A DNA stretch of 64,000 nucleotides from Streptomyces abikoensis (GTDB lineage Bacteria > Actinomycetota > Actinomycetes > Streptomycetales > Streptomycetaceae). This document shows, in pieces, positions 1-8,698 of this stretch (its first letter is position 1; every line of letters begins with the position of its first letter). The stretch spans positions 248,001 to 312,000 of the forward strand of contig NZ_BMRT01000007.1 of NCBI RefSeq assembly GCF_014648775.1, written 5' to 3'. Both the position numbers and the translations under genes were made by a program. Below the pieces are notes generated by a model. That model searched no databases. It had not been told where the DNA came from and was given only the letters and a program-made list of their open reading frames with translations.

Positions 1-318
1 GCGGAGCTTGCCGGGGACGGTGGCGAAGGTGCAGTAGTGGCAGCGGTCGCGGCAGAGCCGGGTGAGCGGGATGAAGACGCTCTTGGAGTAGGTGATGACA
101 CCGGGCCGGCCGGCGGCCTCCAGGCCCGCGTCCCGCACCCGGGCGGCGGAGGCGCACAGGTCTTCCAGATCGGCGCCGCGCGCCCGGAGCAGCACGGCGG
201 CCTCGGTGACGTCCAGCGCGACACCGTCGCGGGCGCGTTTGAGCGCGCGCCGCATGGCGTTGGCGGTCGGGGCGACCGGGGTGTTCGGCTGTTCGGGACG
301 CGGTGCGCTCGAAGTCAT
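1..318 (-). CDS. fbiC: FO synthase FbiC, N-terminal part (cut by window edge)
   Basis: Only the first 106 codons are present; the gene runs off the left edge. FbiC is a two-domain radical-SAM enzyme that makes the deazaflavin FO, precursor of coenzyme F420, from tyrosine and a riboflavin-pathway intermediate. The visible part carries the radical-SAM cluster motif CRDRCHYC (CxxxCxxC) about 93-100 residues in, preceded by VITYSKSVFIPLTRLC, which is typical of the CofG half. The ATG at 318 is preceded by a low-complexity N-terminus common in Streptomyces. The next gene on the same strand is a luciferase-like oxidoreductase of the F420-using type, which fits the context. In actinomycetes this enzyme is normally a CofG-CofH fusion, but the second half cannot be seen here. 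Confidence 0.9.
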   Translation of the reverse strand, partial: MTSSAPRPEQPNTPVAPTANAMRRALKRARDGVALDVTEAAVLLRARGADLEDLCASAARVRDAGLEAAGRPGVITYSKSVFIPLTRLCRDRCHYCTFATVPGKLR

Positions 319-441
319 TGTCCGAGCATACGAGCGGACACTGACACCGCCATGTACTGGAAGCGGACGTTCCATGTGCCTCTCGTCACGTCAGACGGAG
401 GCATCCTCCGGAATGCCCCGGAGGCGTCGCCTCCGCCGCGC

Positions 442-1299
442 CTACAGGAACTCCGCGTGGGCGTCCAACGCCCTCAGAACCTCCGCCTCCGGGGCCGACG
501 GCAGCCCGACCGCGACCTCCTCGACGCCCAGGTCGGCGTAGTGCGCGAGCTTGCCCGCGGAGGGGTGGACGGCGTACGGCATGACCTCCGGCTCGCCCGG
601 CCGCCCCGCCTCCGTCCAGACCCGGCGCAGCTCCGGCAGCGTCTCGCGGAGTCCGCTGCCGCCCACCGGCATCCAGCCGTCCGCGTACTCGGCGATGTGG
701 GCGAAGAGCTTCGGGCCGGCCGCGCCGCCGATCAGGGTGCGCGGCCCCACCAGTGAGTCCGTGCCCCGGAGCCGGCGCGGGCGGCGGACGGGCTTGGGGT
801 GCGCCCAGCTCGCCTGCACCGAGCCGAATTCGCCGTCGTATGCCGTCGGTTCGGGCGACCACAGCGCGCGCATCAGCGCCATCCGGTCGCGCACCAGCTC
901 CCGGCGGGTGTGCCAGTCGACGCCGTGGTCCTCGGCCTCCTCCACGTTCCAGCCGTAGCCGATGCCGAGGGTGAACCGGCCGCCGCTGAGGAAGTCCAGG
1001 GTGGCCGCCTGCTTGGCCAGAACGATCGGGTCCTGCTGGGCCACGAGCGCGACGCCGGTCCCCAGCTCGATCCGGTGGGTGACGGCGGCCGCCTGGGCGA
1101 GCGCCAGGAAGGGGTCGACGGCGCGGCCGTACTCGCGCGGCAGCGGGTCGCCGGCCGGCGCCGGGGTCTTGCGGCTCACCGGGATGTGGGTGTGCTGGGG
1201 CAGATAGAGCCCGGCGAAGCCCCGTTGCTCCAGCTCACGGGCCAGCCGGACCGGGCTGATCGTCTCATCGGTGAGAAAGATCGTCGTGGCGATCCGCAT
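442..1299 (-). CDS. LLM class F420-dependent oxidoreductase
   Basis: A 285-residue protein of the luciferase-like monooxygenase (TIM-barrel) superfamily, subgroup that usually uses F420. Recognisable segments are the start MRIATTIFLTDETISP, ELGTGVALVAQQDPIVLAKQ, the LSGGRFTLGIGYGWNVEE block and GGAAGPKLFAHIAEYADGW. An upstream in-frame extension exists, but the ATG at 1299 has a good GGAGGTG ribosome-binding site and matches the family N-terminus. Compared with relatives I remember, the stretch between KPVRRP and LIGGAAG seems about ten residues longer, with an Arg-rich insert. Substrate unknown. It lies just upstream of fbiC on the same strand, 123 bp away, so co-transcription is possible but not shown. 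Confidence 0.85.
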   Translation of the reverse strand: MRIATTIFLTDETISPVRLARELEQRGFAGLYLPQHTHIPVSRKTPAPAGDPLPREYGRAVDPFLALAQAAAVTHRIELGTGVALVAQQDPIVLAKQAATLDFLSGGRFTLGIGYGWNVEEAEDHGVDWHTRRELVRDRMALMRALWSPEPTAYDGEFGSVQASWAHPKPVRRPRRLRGTDSLVGPRTLIGGAAGPKLFAHIAEYADGWMPVGGSGLRETLPELRRVWTEAGRPGEPEVMPYAVHPSAGKLAHYADLGVEEVAVGLPSAPEAEVLRALDAHAEFL

Positions 1300-1562
1300 C
1301 CCGGGCACCTCCGTCGTCGCGGCGGTCTCGCGTGTGACCCACGGTATGCCTTGGGAGGCGGCCGTGGGGGCGCCACGCGCGGTCGGGTGTCGACGCGTGT
1401 TCGTATACCGGCCGCCACACGCGTCGGCGGGTGTTCCACCGCCCGCCACCCGGGCGTACAACAGTGGGTCACGACAGTCACAGCGCATCGCCACAGGCGT
1501 CGACACACGCATCGGCGCAGGCATTCGGCACAGTCGGACACGGCCCACGCGAGGAGGCGGGG

Positions 1563-3089
1563 ATGCACCGGCGCGACGTACTCAGGCGCGACATACTCAA
1601 GGGAGCGGCAGCCGCGGGAGCGGCGAGCATTCTGACGCTCGAAGGAGTGAGCTTCGCGCACGCCGCGGGCGGGGGACCCGCCTCCGGCGAGGAGACCCGC
1701 AGGGTCACCGGACGGCTCCCCGCCGGCGCCCCGGACTTCGTCCACCTCCCCGTGGAAGTACCGCGCGGCGTCCGCGAGATCGCCGTCTCGTACAGCTACG
1801 ACAGACCCTCCGTGCCCACCGGCACCCAGGGCAACGCCTGCGACATCGGCATCTTCGACGAACGCGGCACCGCGCTGGGCGGAGCCGGCTTCCGGGGCTG
1901 GTCGGGCGGCGCCCGCTCGGAGTTCTTCGTGGGCGCCGAACGGGCCACGCCCGGCTACCTGGCCGGGCCCGTCCGTCCCGGCACCTGGCACGTCGTCCTC
2001 GGCCCGTACACGGTCGCACCGCAGGGGCTCGCCTACGAGGTCGCGGTCACCCTACGGTACGGGACGCCGGGGGCCACGCCGAAGCCGGTGTACCCGCCGC
2101 GACGGGCCCGGGGCCGGGGCCGCGCCTGGTACCGGGGCGACAACCACCTCCACAGCGTCCACTCCGACGGACTGCGCACCCCCGCGCAGATCGCCGCCGC
2201 CGCCCGCGCCGCCGGGCTCGACTGGATCACGACGACGGAGCACAACACGACCGCCGCGCACGGGGCGTGGGAGGGCCTGTGGGGCGAGGACCTCCTGATC
2301 CTCACGGGCGAGGAGGTCACCACGCGCAACGGCCACGTCCTCGCCCTCGGTACCGATCCCGGTGCCTTCATCGACTGGCGCTACCGCGCGAGAGACAACG
2401 CCTTCGGACGTTTCGCGCGGAGAATCCGGCAAACGGGCGGACTGGTCGTCCCGGCCCACCCGTACGCGACGTGCGTCGGCTGCGGCTGGAAGTTCGGCTT
2501 CGACGAGGCGGACGTGGTGGAGGTGTGGAACGGCCCGTACACCCCGGACGACGAGATGGCCGTCGCCGCGTGGGACAACACGCTGGTCGCCGCCGCCCGC
2601 TCCGGCGGCCGCTGGCTGCCCGCCATGGGCAACAGCGACGCCCACCGCGAACCGCAGGTCGTGGGGCTGCCCCAGACGGTCGTCCTGGCCGACGCGCTCT
2701 CCCGCGAGGCCCTGCTGGCGGGCATCCGCGCGGGGCGCAGCTGGATCGCGGAGTCGTCGGCCGTCGATCTGTCGTTCACCGTCCTCGGCGGGCGCGGCGC
2801 GCACGCGGGCATCGGCGAGCGGCTGCGGGCCGCGCCGGGCGAGCAGATCACCGTACGGCTGAAAGTCACCGGCACGACGGGCTGCTCGGCGTCCTTCGTC
2901 ACGGACCAGGGACGGATGTTCACCGCGCCCGTGCCGGCGGACGGCGCGCTGGAGTGGCGCACGACGCCCTCCCAGGCGGCGTACGTACGGGCCGAGGTGC
3001 GGCACCCCGCGAGCGACGGCGGGGCGTCGGGGCTGCCGGGGGCGATGGCGGCGATGACGAACCCGGTGTTCCTGAGCGCGGCCGGCTGA
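1563..3089 (+). CDS. Tat-exported CehA/McbA-type PHP-domain metallohydrolase
   Basis: A 508-residue protein. The N-terminus RRDVLRRDILKGAAAAGAA followed by a hydrophobic stretch is a twin-arginine signal, so export of the folded, metal-loaded protein is expected. After a beta-rich N-terminal region (about 45-185), a PHP (polymerase and histidinol phosphatase-like) domain follows, with metal ligands visible in GDNHLHSVHSDG, TTTEHNT, VVPAHPYA and GNSDAHRE. CehA and McbA are carbaryl hydrolases of this family; most Streptomyces members are uncharacterised, so the substrate is open. The start at 1563 has a GAGGAGGCGG ribosome-binding site; the upstream extension to 1431 would bury the Tat signal. 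A DUF3574 gene follows 156 bp downstream. Confidence 0.85.
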   Translation: MHRRDVLRRDILKGAAAAGAASILTLEGVSFAHAAGGGPASGEETRRVTGRLPAGAPDFVHLPVEVPRGVREIAVSYSYDRPSVPTGTQGNACDIGIFDERGTALGGAGFRGWSGGARSEFFVGAERATPGYLAGPVRPGTWHVVLGPYTVAPQGLAYEVAVTLRYGTPGATPKPVYPPRRARGRGRAWYRGDNHLHSVHSDGLRTPAQIAAAARAAGLDWITTTEHNTTAAHGAWEGLWGEDLLILTGEEVTTRNGHVLALGTDPGAFIDWRYRARDNAFGRFARRIRQTGGLVVPAHPYATCVGCGWKFGFDEADVVEVWNGPYTPDDEMAVAAWDNTLVAAARSGGRWLPAMGNSDAHREPQVVGLPQTVVLADALSREALLAGIRAGRSWIAESSAVDLSFTVLGGRGAHAGIGERLRAAPGEQITVRLKVTGTTGCSASFVTDQGRMFTAPVPADGALEWRTTPSQAAYVRAEVRHPASDGGASGLPGAMAAMTNPVFLSAAG

Positions 3090-3245
3090 CGGCCGGAACA
3101 GCACCACGAACAGCACCACAGCCCTGGCCTTCCACCGCTAGAGTTCTGGCGCTTCGTCACTTCCGGCATCGCTTCTGGCATCACTTTCTCTGGCATCACC
3201 TCCTGTCGAATCCTGTCGATCTCGTCGAAGGGAACAGCCGTCACC

Positions 3246-3719
3246 ATGCCGAAGTCCTCCCCCCGCGTCCGGCTCGCCGCCGTCGCCCTCACCGCCGCCC
3301 TGTTCGGCGCGAGCGCCCCCGTCGCCTACGCCGCCTTCGACGATCCGGACCCCAAGGCCGCTGCGAGCGCGCCGGTGCGGGCGGTCGGCAAGCCGTACGT
3401 GAAGACCGAGCTGCTCTTCGGCACGGCCAAGCCCAACGGTGGTTCCCCGGTCACCGACAAGGAGTTCCGCGCCTTCGTCGACGAGATCGTCACCCCGCGC
3501 TTCCCGGCGGGCCTGACGGTCGAGAACGCCTACGGCCAGTACCGCGACGCCCACGGGAAGATCGAGCACGAGCGCTCGTACAAGCTCACCCTCCTCTACC
3601 CGAAGGGCGAGGCCCGGACCGCCGGTGCCAAGATCGAGCAGATCCGCGCCACGTACAACAAGCGCTTCGCCCAGGAGTCCGTGGCCCGCGTCGACGACAA
3701 CGAGCTCGTCGACTTCTGA
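3246..3719 (+). CDS. Secreted DUF3574 protein
   Basis: A 157-residue protein with a Sec signal peptide: basic MPKSSPRVR, hydrophobic core LAAVALTAALFGASAP and a likely cleavage after VAYA near residue 29. The mature part holds the DUF3574 pattern: VKTELLFGTAKPNG, then DKEFRAFVDEIVTPRFPAGLT, the GQYRD turn and SYKLTLLYP. Function unknown. The mature protein has no cysteine and no obvious catalytic motif. The upstream gap (3090-3245) contains short direct repeats (TCTGGCATCAC twice, CCTGTCGA twice) of unknown meaning. It is convergent with the permease gene that ends at 3744. Confidence 0.8.
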   Translation: MPKSSPRVRLAAVALTAALFGASAPVAYAAFDDPDPKAAASAPVRAVGKPYVKTELLFGTAKPNGGSPVTDKEFRAFVDEIVTPRFPAGLTVENAYGQYRDAHGKIEHERSYKLTLLYPKGEARTAGAKIEQIRATYNKRFAQESVARVDDNELVDF

Positions 3720-3743
3720 CCGTCTTCTGATCGCCGGCCGGCA

Positions 3744-5342
3744 TCAGTCCTCGATCACCGGGGTGGAGCGCGTCAGCACTTCACCCCGGAAGAACGCCGG
3801 GCTGCGCCGCCGCATCAGCTCCATCAGCACCACGCCCAGGAGCAGCAGCCCCACTCCGATGACGAAGACCGAGCCGACGCCGAGCACCGCGCTGCCGCTG
3901 CCGTAGTCCGGGTTCCACATGTCGTGGAGCGTCTTGCAGAAGACCGACGCCAGCAACAGCCCGCCCGTTAGCGGGAAGACGCCTTTGAAACACGCGTCCC
4001 GCACCGAATTCCGCAGTTCGCTCCGGAAGAACCAGACACAGGCGAACGCCGTGATCGAGTAGTAGAAGCAGATCATCAGCCCCAGCGCATAGATGGTGTC
4101 GACCAGCACGTTGCGGCTGAGGAAGCTCATCCCGGCGTAGAAGACCCCGGTGGCGACGCCCGCCGCCACCGTGGCCCGGCCGGGCGAGCGGAAGCGCGGG
4201 TGGACGCGGGCGAAGGACGGCGGGAGCGCCTGGTAGGCGCTCATCGCGAGGACCGTCCGCGCCACCGGCAGGAAGGTCGTCTGGAGGCTCGCCGCGGCGG
4301 ACGCCAGCACGGCCACGAAGAGCAGGACGCCGAGAGCGGGGCCCAGGACGGGATCGGCGAGCGCGGCGAAGACGTTGTCGGCGGTCGCGGGATCTCCCAG
4401 CCCGGGGCCCTCGCCGCCGACGCCGGCGAACATCTGGGCGGCGACGGCGGTCAGCAGGTACGAGCCGACCAGCACGACCATCGCCAGCAGCGCCGCCCGG
4501 CCCGGCGTCCTGGCGCTGCCCTCCGTCTCCTCGTTGACGGTCAGGCATGCGTCCCAGCCCCAGTACATGAAGATGGACAAGGACAACCCCGCCGTGAAGG
4601 CGCCGAAAGAGGCGACCTCGAAGGGGTTCAGCCACGTCCACGAGAAGCCGAGGGAGCCGGAGCCGGGCAGGCCGCCGGACCGCGCCTTCGTGAACGCCAT
4701 GGCCACGAACAGGGCGAGCACGGCCAGCTGCAGCCCGACCAGCGCGTACTGCACCCCTTTGGTGGCGGTCATGCCGCGATAGCTGACGGCCGTCGCGGCG
4801 GCGATGAACACCAGGCACGTCACGACGTGGACGAGCCGGTCGCCGTCGAGGGCCGCGATGGAGTCGCTGCCGGTGAGCCGGCCGAGCAGCAGGTAGAAGA
4901 AGGACGTCGCGACGCCCGCGAGGTTCGACAGCACGATGATGGTCGCGATGACCAGGCCCCAGCCGCACATCCAGCCGACCCGGGGCCCGAAGGCCCGTAC
5001 GGTCCAGGTGAAGGACGTGCCGCAGTCCGGGAGGGCCTTGTTGAGCTCGCGGTAGGCGAAGGCGACCAGCAGCATCGGGAGGAAGCCCGCGAGGAAGACG
5101 GCGGGCATCTGGACCCCCGCCTTGCCCACGGTCGGGCCCAGCGTGGAGGTCAGGCAGTAGACGGGCGCGACGGTCGAGATCCCGATGACGGAGCTGCCCA
5201 GCAGGCCGACGGAACCGCCGCTCAGGCCCTTGGCCCGGGGCCGTTGCCCGGCACCGCGGCCCGCGACGCCCCCTACCGCCTCTTCAGCCTCTGCCACCTC
5301 TGCCGTTTCTCCGGCCCCCGGCCGCGGCTGCACGTGAACCAT
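3744..5342 (-). CDS. APC-superfamily amino-acid permease
   Basis: About 532 residues with roughly twelve hydrophobic segments. The first transmembrane region contains the substrate-site glycine pattern VGLLGSSVIGISTVAPVYCL. Later segments such as FTWTVRAFGPRVGWMCGWG are typical of the amino acid-polyamine-organocation family. Imported substrate unknown. The N-terminal 45 or so residues are soluble and Glu/Ala/Gly-rich. I chose the ATG at 5342; the reading frame is open to a TTG at 5408, and neither start has a strong ribosome-binding site, so the exact N-terminus is uncertain. A D-aminoacylase-type hydrolase lies upstream on the same strand (195-bp gap), so uptake of an N-acyl amino acid or its product is a reasonable but unproven link. 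Confidence 0.85.
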   Translation of the reverse strand: MVHVQPRPGAGETAEVAEAEEAVGGVAGRGAGQRPRAKGLSGGSVGLLGSSVIGISTVAPVYCLTSTLGPTVGKAGVQMPAVFLAGFLPMLLVAFAYRELNKALPDCGTSFTWTVRAFGPRVGWMCGWGLVIATIIVLSNLAGVATSFFYLLLGRLTGSDSIAALDGDRLVHVVTCLVFIAAATAVSYRGMTATKGVQYALVGLQLAVLALFVAMAFTKARSGGLPGSGSLGFSWTWLNPFEVASFGAFTAGLSLSIFMYWGWDACLTVNEETEGSARTPGRAALLAMVVLVGSYLLTAVAAQMFAGVGGEGPGLGDPATADNVFAALADPVLGPALGVLLFVAVLASAAASLQTTFLPVARTVLAMSAYQALPPSFARVHPRFRSPGRATVAAGVATGVFYAGMSFLSRNVLVDTIYALGLMICFYYSITAFACVWFFRSELRNSVRDACFKGVFPLTGGLLLASVFCKTLHDMWNPDYGSGSAVLGVGSVFVIGVGLLLLGVVLMELMRRRSPAFFRGEVLTRSTPVIED

Positions 5343-5537
5343 GGCGAGGACGTTAAGCGCTGCTGTATCCGCATCCGGAGAACGAACCTCCGGGCGACCA
5401 ACCTTCAACCACCGTCGACAAAACGTGAGTTGATCTTCTTAATAAAGGTCGCCGCAGCCTTACGCCAGGTAACACCAAGGGGTAACCGCGACCCTCGCCG
5501 GATGCGAGAACCGCACCTCCGCCCTTTTTGTCCCGAT

Positions 5538-7313
5538 TCAAAATTTTCCCGTCGCCGCCGTCGCCACCGTCTCCGTGTCCCGCCCCGACCGCAGCACCCG
5601 ACCCGGCACCGCTCCCGTCACCACGTCGTGCCGGACGGTCTCCACGCCGTTGACGCGTACGCTCACCACCCCCACGGCCCGCGAGTCCAGCCGGCCGCCG
5701 TCGCCCGGCAGGTCCCGGACCAGCGTCGCCGGGCCCGCGTCGACGCGCTCGGGGTCGAAGAGGACGAGGTCGGCGCACCACCCCTCGGCGATCCGGCCGC
5801 GCTCGCGCAGGCCGAAGAGGCGCGCGGGGTCGTCGGTGAGCATCCGCACCGCCCGTTCCAGCGGCACGAGCTTCCGTCCGCGCAGACAGTCGCCCAGGAA
5901 GCGCGTCGGGTAGGGGGCGCCGCACATCCGGTCCAGGTGGGCCCCGGCGTCCGAGCCGCCGAGGAGGACGTCCTCGTGGTCCCAGGCGCGGCGGCGCAGC
6001 TCCCAGCTGGCGGGGTCGTCGTCGGTGGGCATCGGCCACAGGACGGTGCGCAGGTCGTCCGCGACGCAGACGGCGACCAGCGTGGCGAAGGGGTCGGTGC
6101 CGCGTTCGGCGGCGATGTCCTCGACGACGCGGCCCGTGAGGCCGTCGTTCTCGGGGGCGTAGGTGTCGCCGATGACGTACCGGCCGAAGTCGGTGAGCCG
6201 GCGGAAGGGGCCGGCGGCCGGGCTCGCCGCGCCGTGCAGCAGCCGGTCGCGGACGGCCGGGTCGCGCAGTCGGTCGATCCGTTCCGGCAGCGGAAGCCCC
6301 AGGATTTCGCCCCAGCCGGGGAGGAGGTGGAGGGCGCAGAAGGTGCCCAGCGACATGTTCATGGGGGTGAGGATCGGCATGGTCAGAGCGACGATCCGGC
6401 CGCCCGCCGCGCGGGCGCGCTCGCTGGTGGCCAGCTGGTGCGGCACCCGGCCGGGGACGGTGGACTCGATGGTGAGGACGTTCCAGTTCAGCGGGCGTCC
6501 GGCGGCGGCCGTCAGCTCCACCAGGAGTGCGCTCTCCTCCGCCGAGAAGTGGTCCAGGCAGCCGGGGACGATGGCTTCCAGTTGGGTGCCCTCGTGCTCG
6601 CCGACAGCGCGGGCGAGGGCGAGGAGCTCGTCGGGGCGGGCGTGCCGGGAGGCGACGGGCCGGCCGTCGCCGTCGGTGTGGGTGGTCGAGCGGGTGGTGG
6701 ACAGGCCCCAGGCGCCGGCGTCCATGGCGTCGTGGAGCAGCGCGGTCATCTGCCGTAACTCCTGTGCGCCCGGCGTGCCGCCGATGGCGGACGGGCCCAT
6801 CGCGTATCGCCGCAGCGCGCAGTGGCCCACCATGAAACCCGCGTTGACCGCGATCCGGCCGTCCAGCGCGTCGAGATAATCGCCGAAAGAAGACCAGTCC
6901 CAGGGCGCGCCCTGTTCCAGGGCGGCGAGCGACATGCCCTCGACCTTGCTCATCATCCGCCGGGTGTAGTCGGCGTCGGCCGGGCGGCCGGGGTGGAGCG
7001 GGGCGAGGCTGAAGCCGCAGTTGCCGCCGACGACGGTGGTGACGCCGTGGCTGAGGGAGGGCGCGGCGTAGGGGTCCCAGAAGAGCTGGGCGTCGTAGTG
7101 GGTGTGCGGGTCGACGAAGCCGGGGGCGAGGACGAGGCCGGTGGCGTTCTCCTCGGTGCGGGCCCGGTGCCCGACCCGGCCGCCCGCTTTCACCCCGCCC
7201 GTGTCCCGGTCGATCAGCGCGATCCGGCCGTCGCGGACGCCGACGTCGGCGACGTACGCGGGACCTCCGGTGCCGTCGACGACGGTGGCGCGGCGGATGA
7301 GGTGGTCCAGCAC
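5538..7313 (-). CDS. N-acyl-D-amino-acid deacylase family amidohydrolase
   Basis: A 591-residue metal-dependent amidohydrolase. N-terminal beta part LIRRATVVDGTGG is followed by the metal-binding GFVDPHTHYDAQLFWDP, then VVGGNCGFSLAP, a hallmark of the D-aminoacylase branch. Later are GGSDAGAHLDRMCG and the C-terminal GRIAEGWCADLVLFDPERVD. The family removes acyl groups from N-acyl-D-amino acids; actual substrate unknown. Start is the GTG at 7313 with AGAGGAG upstream. Codon 186 (6756-6758) is TTA, the rare leucine codon read by the bldA tRNA, so translation is probably developmentally limited. It follows the luciferase-like oxidoreductase gene by 74 bp and is probably co-transcribed from the promoter with the operator at 8553. 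Confidence 0.85.
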   Translation of the reverse strand: MLDHLIRRATVVDGTGGPAYVADVGVRDGRIALIDRDTGGVKAGGRVGHRARTEENATGLVLAPGFVDPHTHYDAQLFWDPYAAPSLSHGVTTVVGGNCGFSLAPLHPGRPADADYTRRMMSKVEGMSLAALEQGAPWDWSSFGDYLDALDGRIAVNAGFMVGHCALRRYAMGPSAIGGTPGAQELRQMTALLHDAMDAGAWGLSTTRSTTHTDGDGRPVASRHARPDELLALARAVGEHEGTQLEAIVPGCLDHFSAEESALLVELTAAAGRPLNWNVLTIESTVPGRVPHQLATSERARAAGGRIVALTMPILTPMNMSLGTFCALHLLPGWGEILGLPLPERIDRLRDPAVRDRLLHGAASPAAGPFRRLTDFGRYVIGDTYAPENDGLTGRVVEDIAAERGTDPFATLVAVCVADDLRTVLWPMPTDDDPASWELRRRAWDHEDVLLGGSDAGAHLDRMCGAPYPTRFLGDCLRGRKLVPLERAVRMLTDDPARLFGLRERGRIAEGWCADLVLFDPERVDAGPATLVRDLPGDGGRLDSRAVGVVSVRVNGVETVRHDVVTGAVPGRVLRSGRDTETVATAATGKF

Positions 7314-7387
7314 GGTCGGCTCCTCTCGCGACGAGCGGGACCGGGGCGGCGGCCCGGGAGGCGCCGCCCCGGGGCGTGGGCGGCCGC

Positions 7388-8527
7388 TCAGGCGTGCCCG
7401 GCGGCCTGGCGGTAGCGCGTGGTGCGGTGGACCGGATCGGTGTCTATCTTCGGGATGACGTGCTCACCGATGAGCCGGATGGTCGTCATCGTGTCCCCGG
7501 GGGAGATGCCGATCGGCAGCCCGAAGGACAGCTGGTCGGCGCCGGCCTGCTCCCAGCGCTTGCACTGCCGGAAGACCTCGTCGGGGTCGCCGCAGATCAT
7601 CAGCTCCTCGGCGATGAGCAGCTCGATGATCTCCTCGGTGTACTCCGGCAGCAGTTCGGGCCACCGGGGGATGCCCTCGGGGCGGGGGAACGTGTCGTGG
7701 TAGCGGAAGAGCAGCGACTGAAGGTAGTTGAGTCCGCCGCCGACCGCGATCTCGACGGCCTTGGCGTGGGTCTCCGCGCAGATGGCGGTCGAGGTGACCA
7801 TGACGTTGTCGTTGACGTAGTCGCCGACGGGCCGGGCCTTGCCGATCGCGGTCTTGTACGAGTCGACGACCCACTCCATGTCGGAGACCTTCTGGACGCT
7901 GAAGCCGAGGACGCCCAGCCCCTTGCCGGCCGCCATCGCGTACGAGGAGGGCGACCCGGCGGCGTACCACATGGCGGGGTGGGAGGGTCCGTACGGCTTG
8001 GGCAGGACCGTGCGCGGCGGAAGGGACCAGTGTTTGCCGGTGAATCCCTCGTAAACCCCCTCCCGCCACATCTTCGGGAACTCGGCGATGGTCTCCTCCC
8101 ACATCGCCTTGGTGGCGTCCATGTCGGTCACGTCCGGCAGGAAGCCGAGGATCTCGTGACTGCCCGCGCCCCGCCCGGTGCCGAACTCGAAGCGTCCGCC
8201 GGAGAGGTGGTCCAGCATCGCGGCCTTCTCGGCCAGCTTCACCGGGTGGTTGACCTTGGGCAGGGGGTTGAAGATGCCGGAGCCGAGGTGGATGCGCTCG
8301 GTGGCGTGGGCGAGGTAGCCGAGGTAGACGTCGCTGGCGGAGAGATGGGAGTACTCCTCCAGGAAGTGGTGCTCGGTGGCCCAGGCGTACTTGAAGCCCG
8401 ACTTGTCCGCCTGGACGACGTAGGCGGCCTCCTCCATCAGCGCGTGGTGCTCGGCCCGGGGGTCGGTGCGCGACCGGCTCGCCGGCACATAGCCCTGCAC
8501 GAAGATCCCGAATTCCACGGAGGTCAC
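7388..8527 (-). CDS. LLM class flavin/F420-dependent oxidoreductase
   Basis: A 379-residue luciferase-like monooxygenase-fold enzyme. Segments include VEFGIFVQGYV at the start, KYAWATEHHFLEEYSHLS, the LDHLSGGRFEFGTGRGAGSHE cofactor-pocket block and DPDEVFRQCKRWEQAGADQL near the end. It belongs to the longer bacterial luciferase-like group; whether it uses FMN or F420 cannot be told from sequence alone. Start is the GTG at 8527; a second GTG three codons later is possible. The CTGAC-N5-ATCAG operator at 8553 lies 26 bp upstream. It is followed on the same strand by the D-aminoacylase-type gene. There is a TTA trinucleotide at 8052, but it is out of frame. Confidence 0.85.
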   Translation of the reverse strand: MTSVEFGIFVQGYVPASRSRTDPRAEHHALMEEAAYVVQADKSGFKYAWATEHHFLEEYSHLSASDVYLGYLAHATERIHLGSGIFNPLPKVNHPVKLAEKAAMLDHLSGGRFEFGTGRGAGSHEILGFLPDVTDMDATKAMWEETIAEFPKMWREGVYEGFTGKHWSLPPRTVLPKPYGPSHPAMWYAAGSPSSYAMAAGKGLGVLGFSVQKVSDMEWVVDSYKTAIGKARPVGDYVNDNVMVTSTAICAETHAKAVEIAVGGGLNYLQSLLFRYHDTFPRPEGIPRWPELLPEYTEEIIELLIAEELMICGDPDEVFRQCKRWEQAGADQLSFGLPIGISPGDTMTTIRLIGEHVIPKIDTDPVHRTTRYRQAAGHA

Positions 8528-8552
8528 CGCCCGACTTCGCTGTTTCCGGTAT

Positions 8553-8567
8553 CTGACGCCTCATCAG
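8553..8567. promoter_or_regulatory. Shared catabolic operator, copy A
   Basis: CTGAC-GCCTC-ATCAG, one mismatch to the perfect repeat, 26 bp upstream of the luciferase-like oxidoreductase gene (start 8527, reverse strand). A CTGAC half-site follows at 8573. Confidence 0.7.
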
Positions 8568-8698
8568 ATCGACTGACGCGATGCGACTGTGGCACCGGCC
8601 ACACCCACCGTCAAGGCCACCGCGTACCGCCGGTCACACCGGACGGCATTGGGGCGGCACCGGGGCAGCACTGGGGCGGCCCCGGGATGGTCCCCGCC

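Noticed and set aside
8052..8054. TTA-like trinucleotide in the luciferase-like oxidoreductase gene (also 16773, 37827, 56644)
   Set aside because: Checked against the reading frames; none is in frame as a leucine codon.
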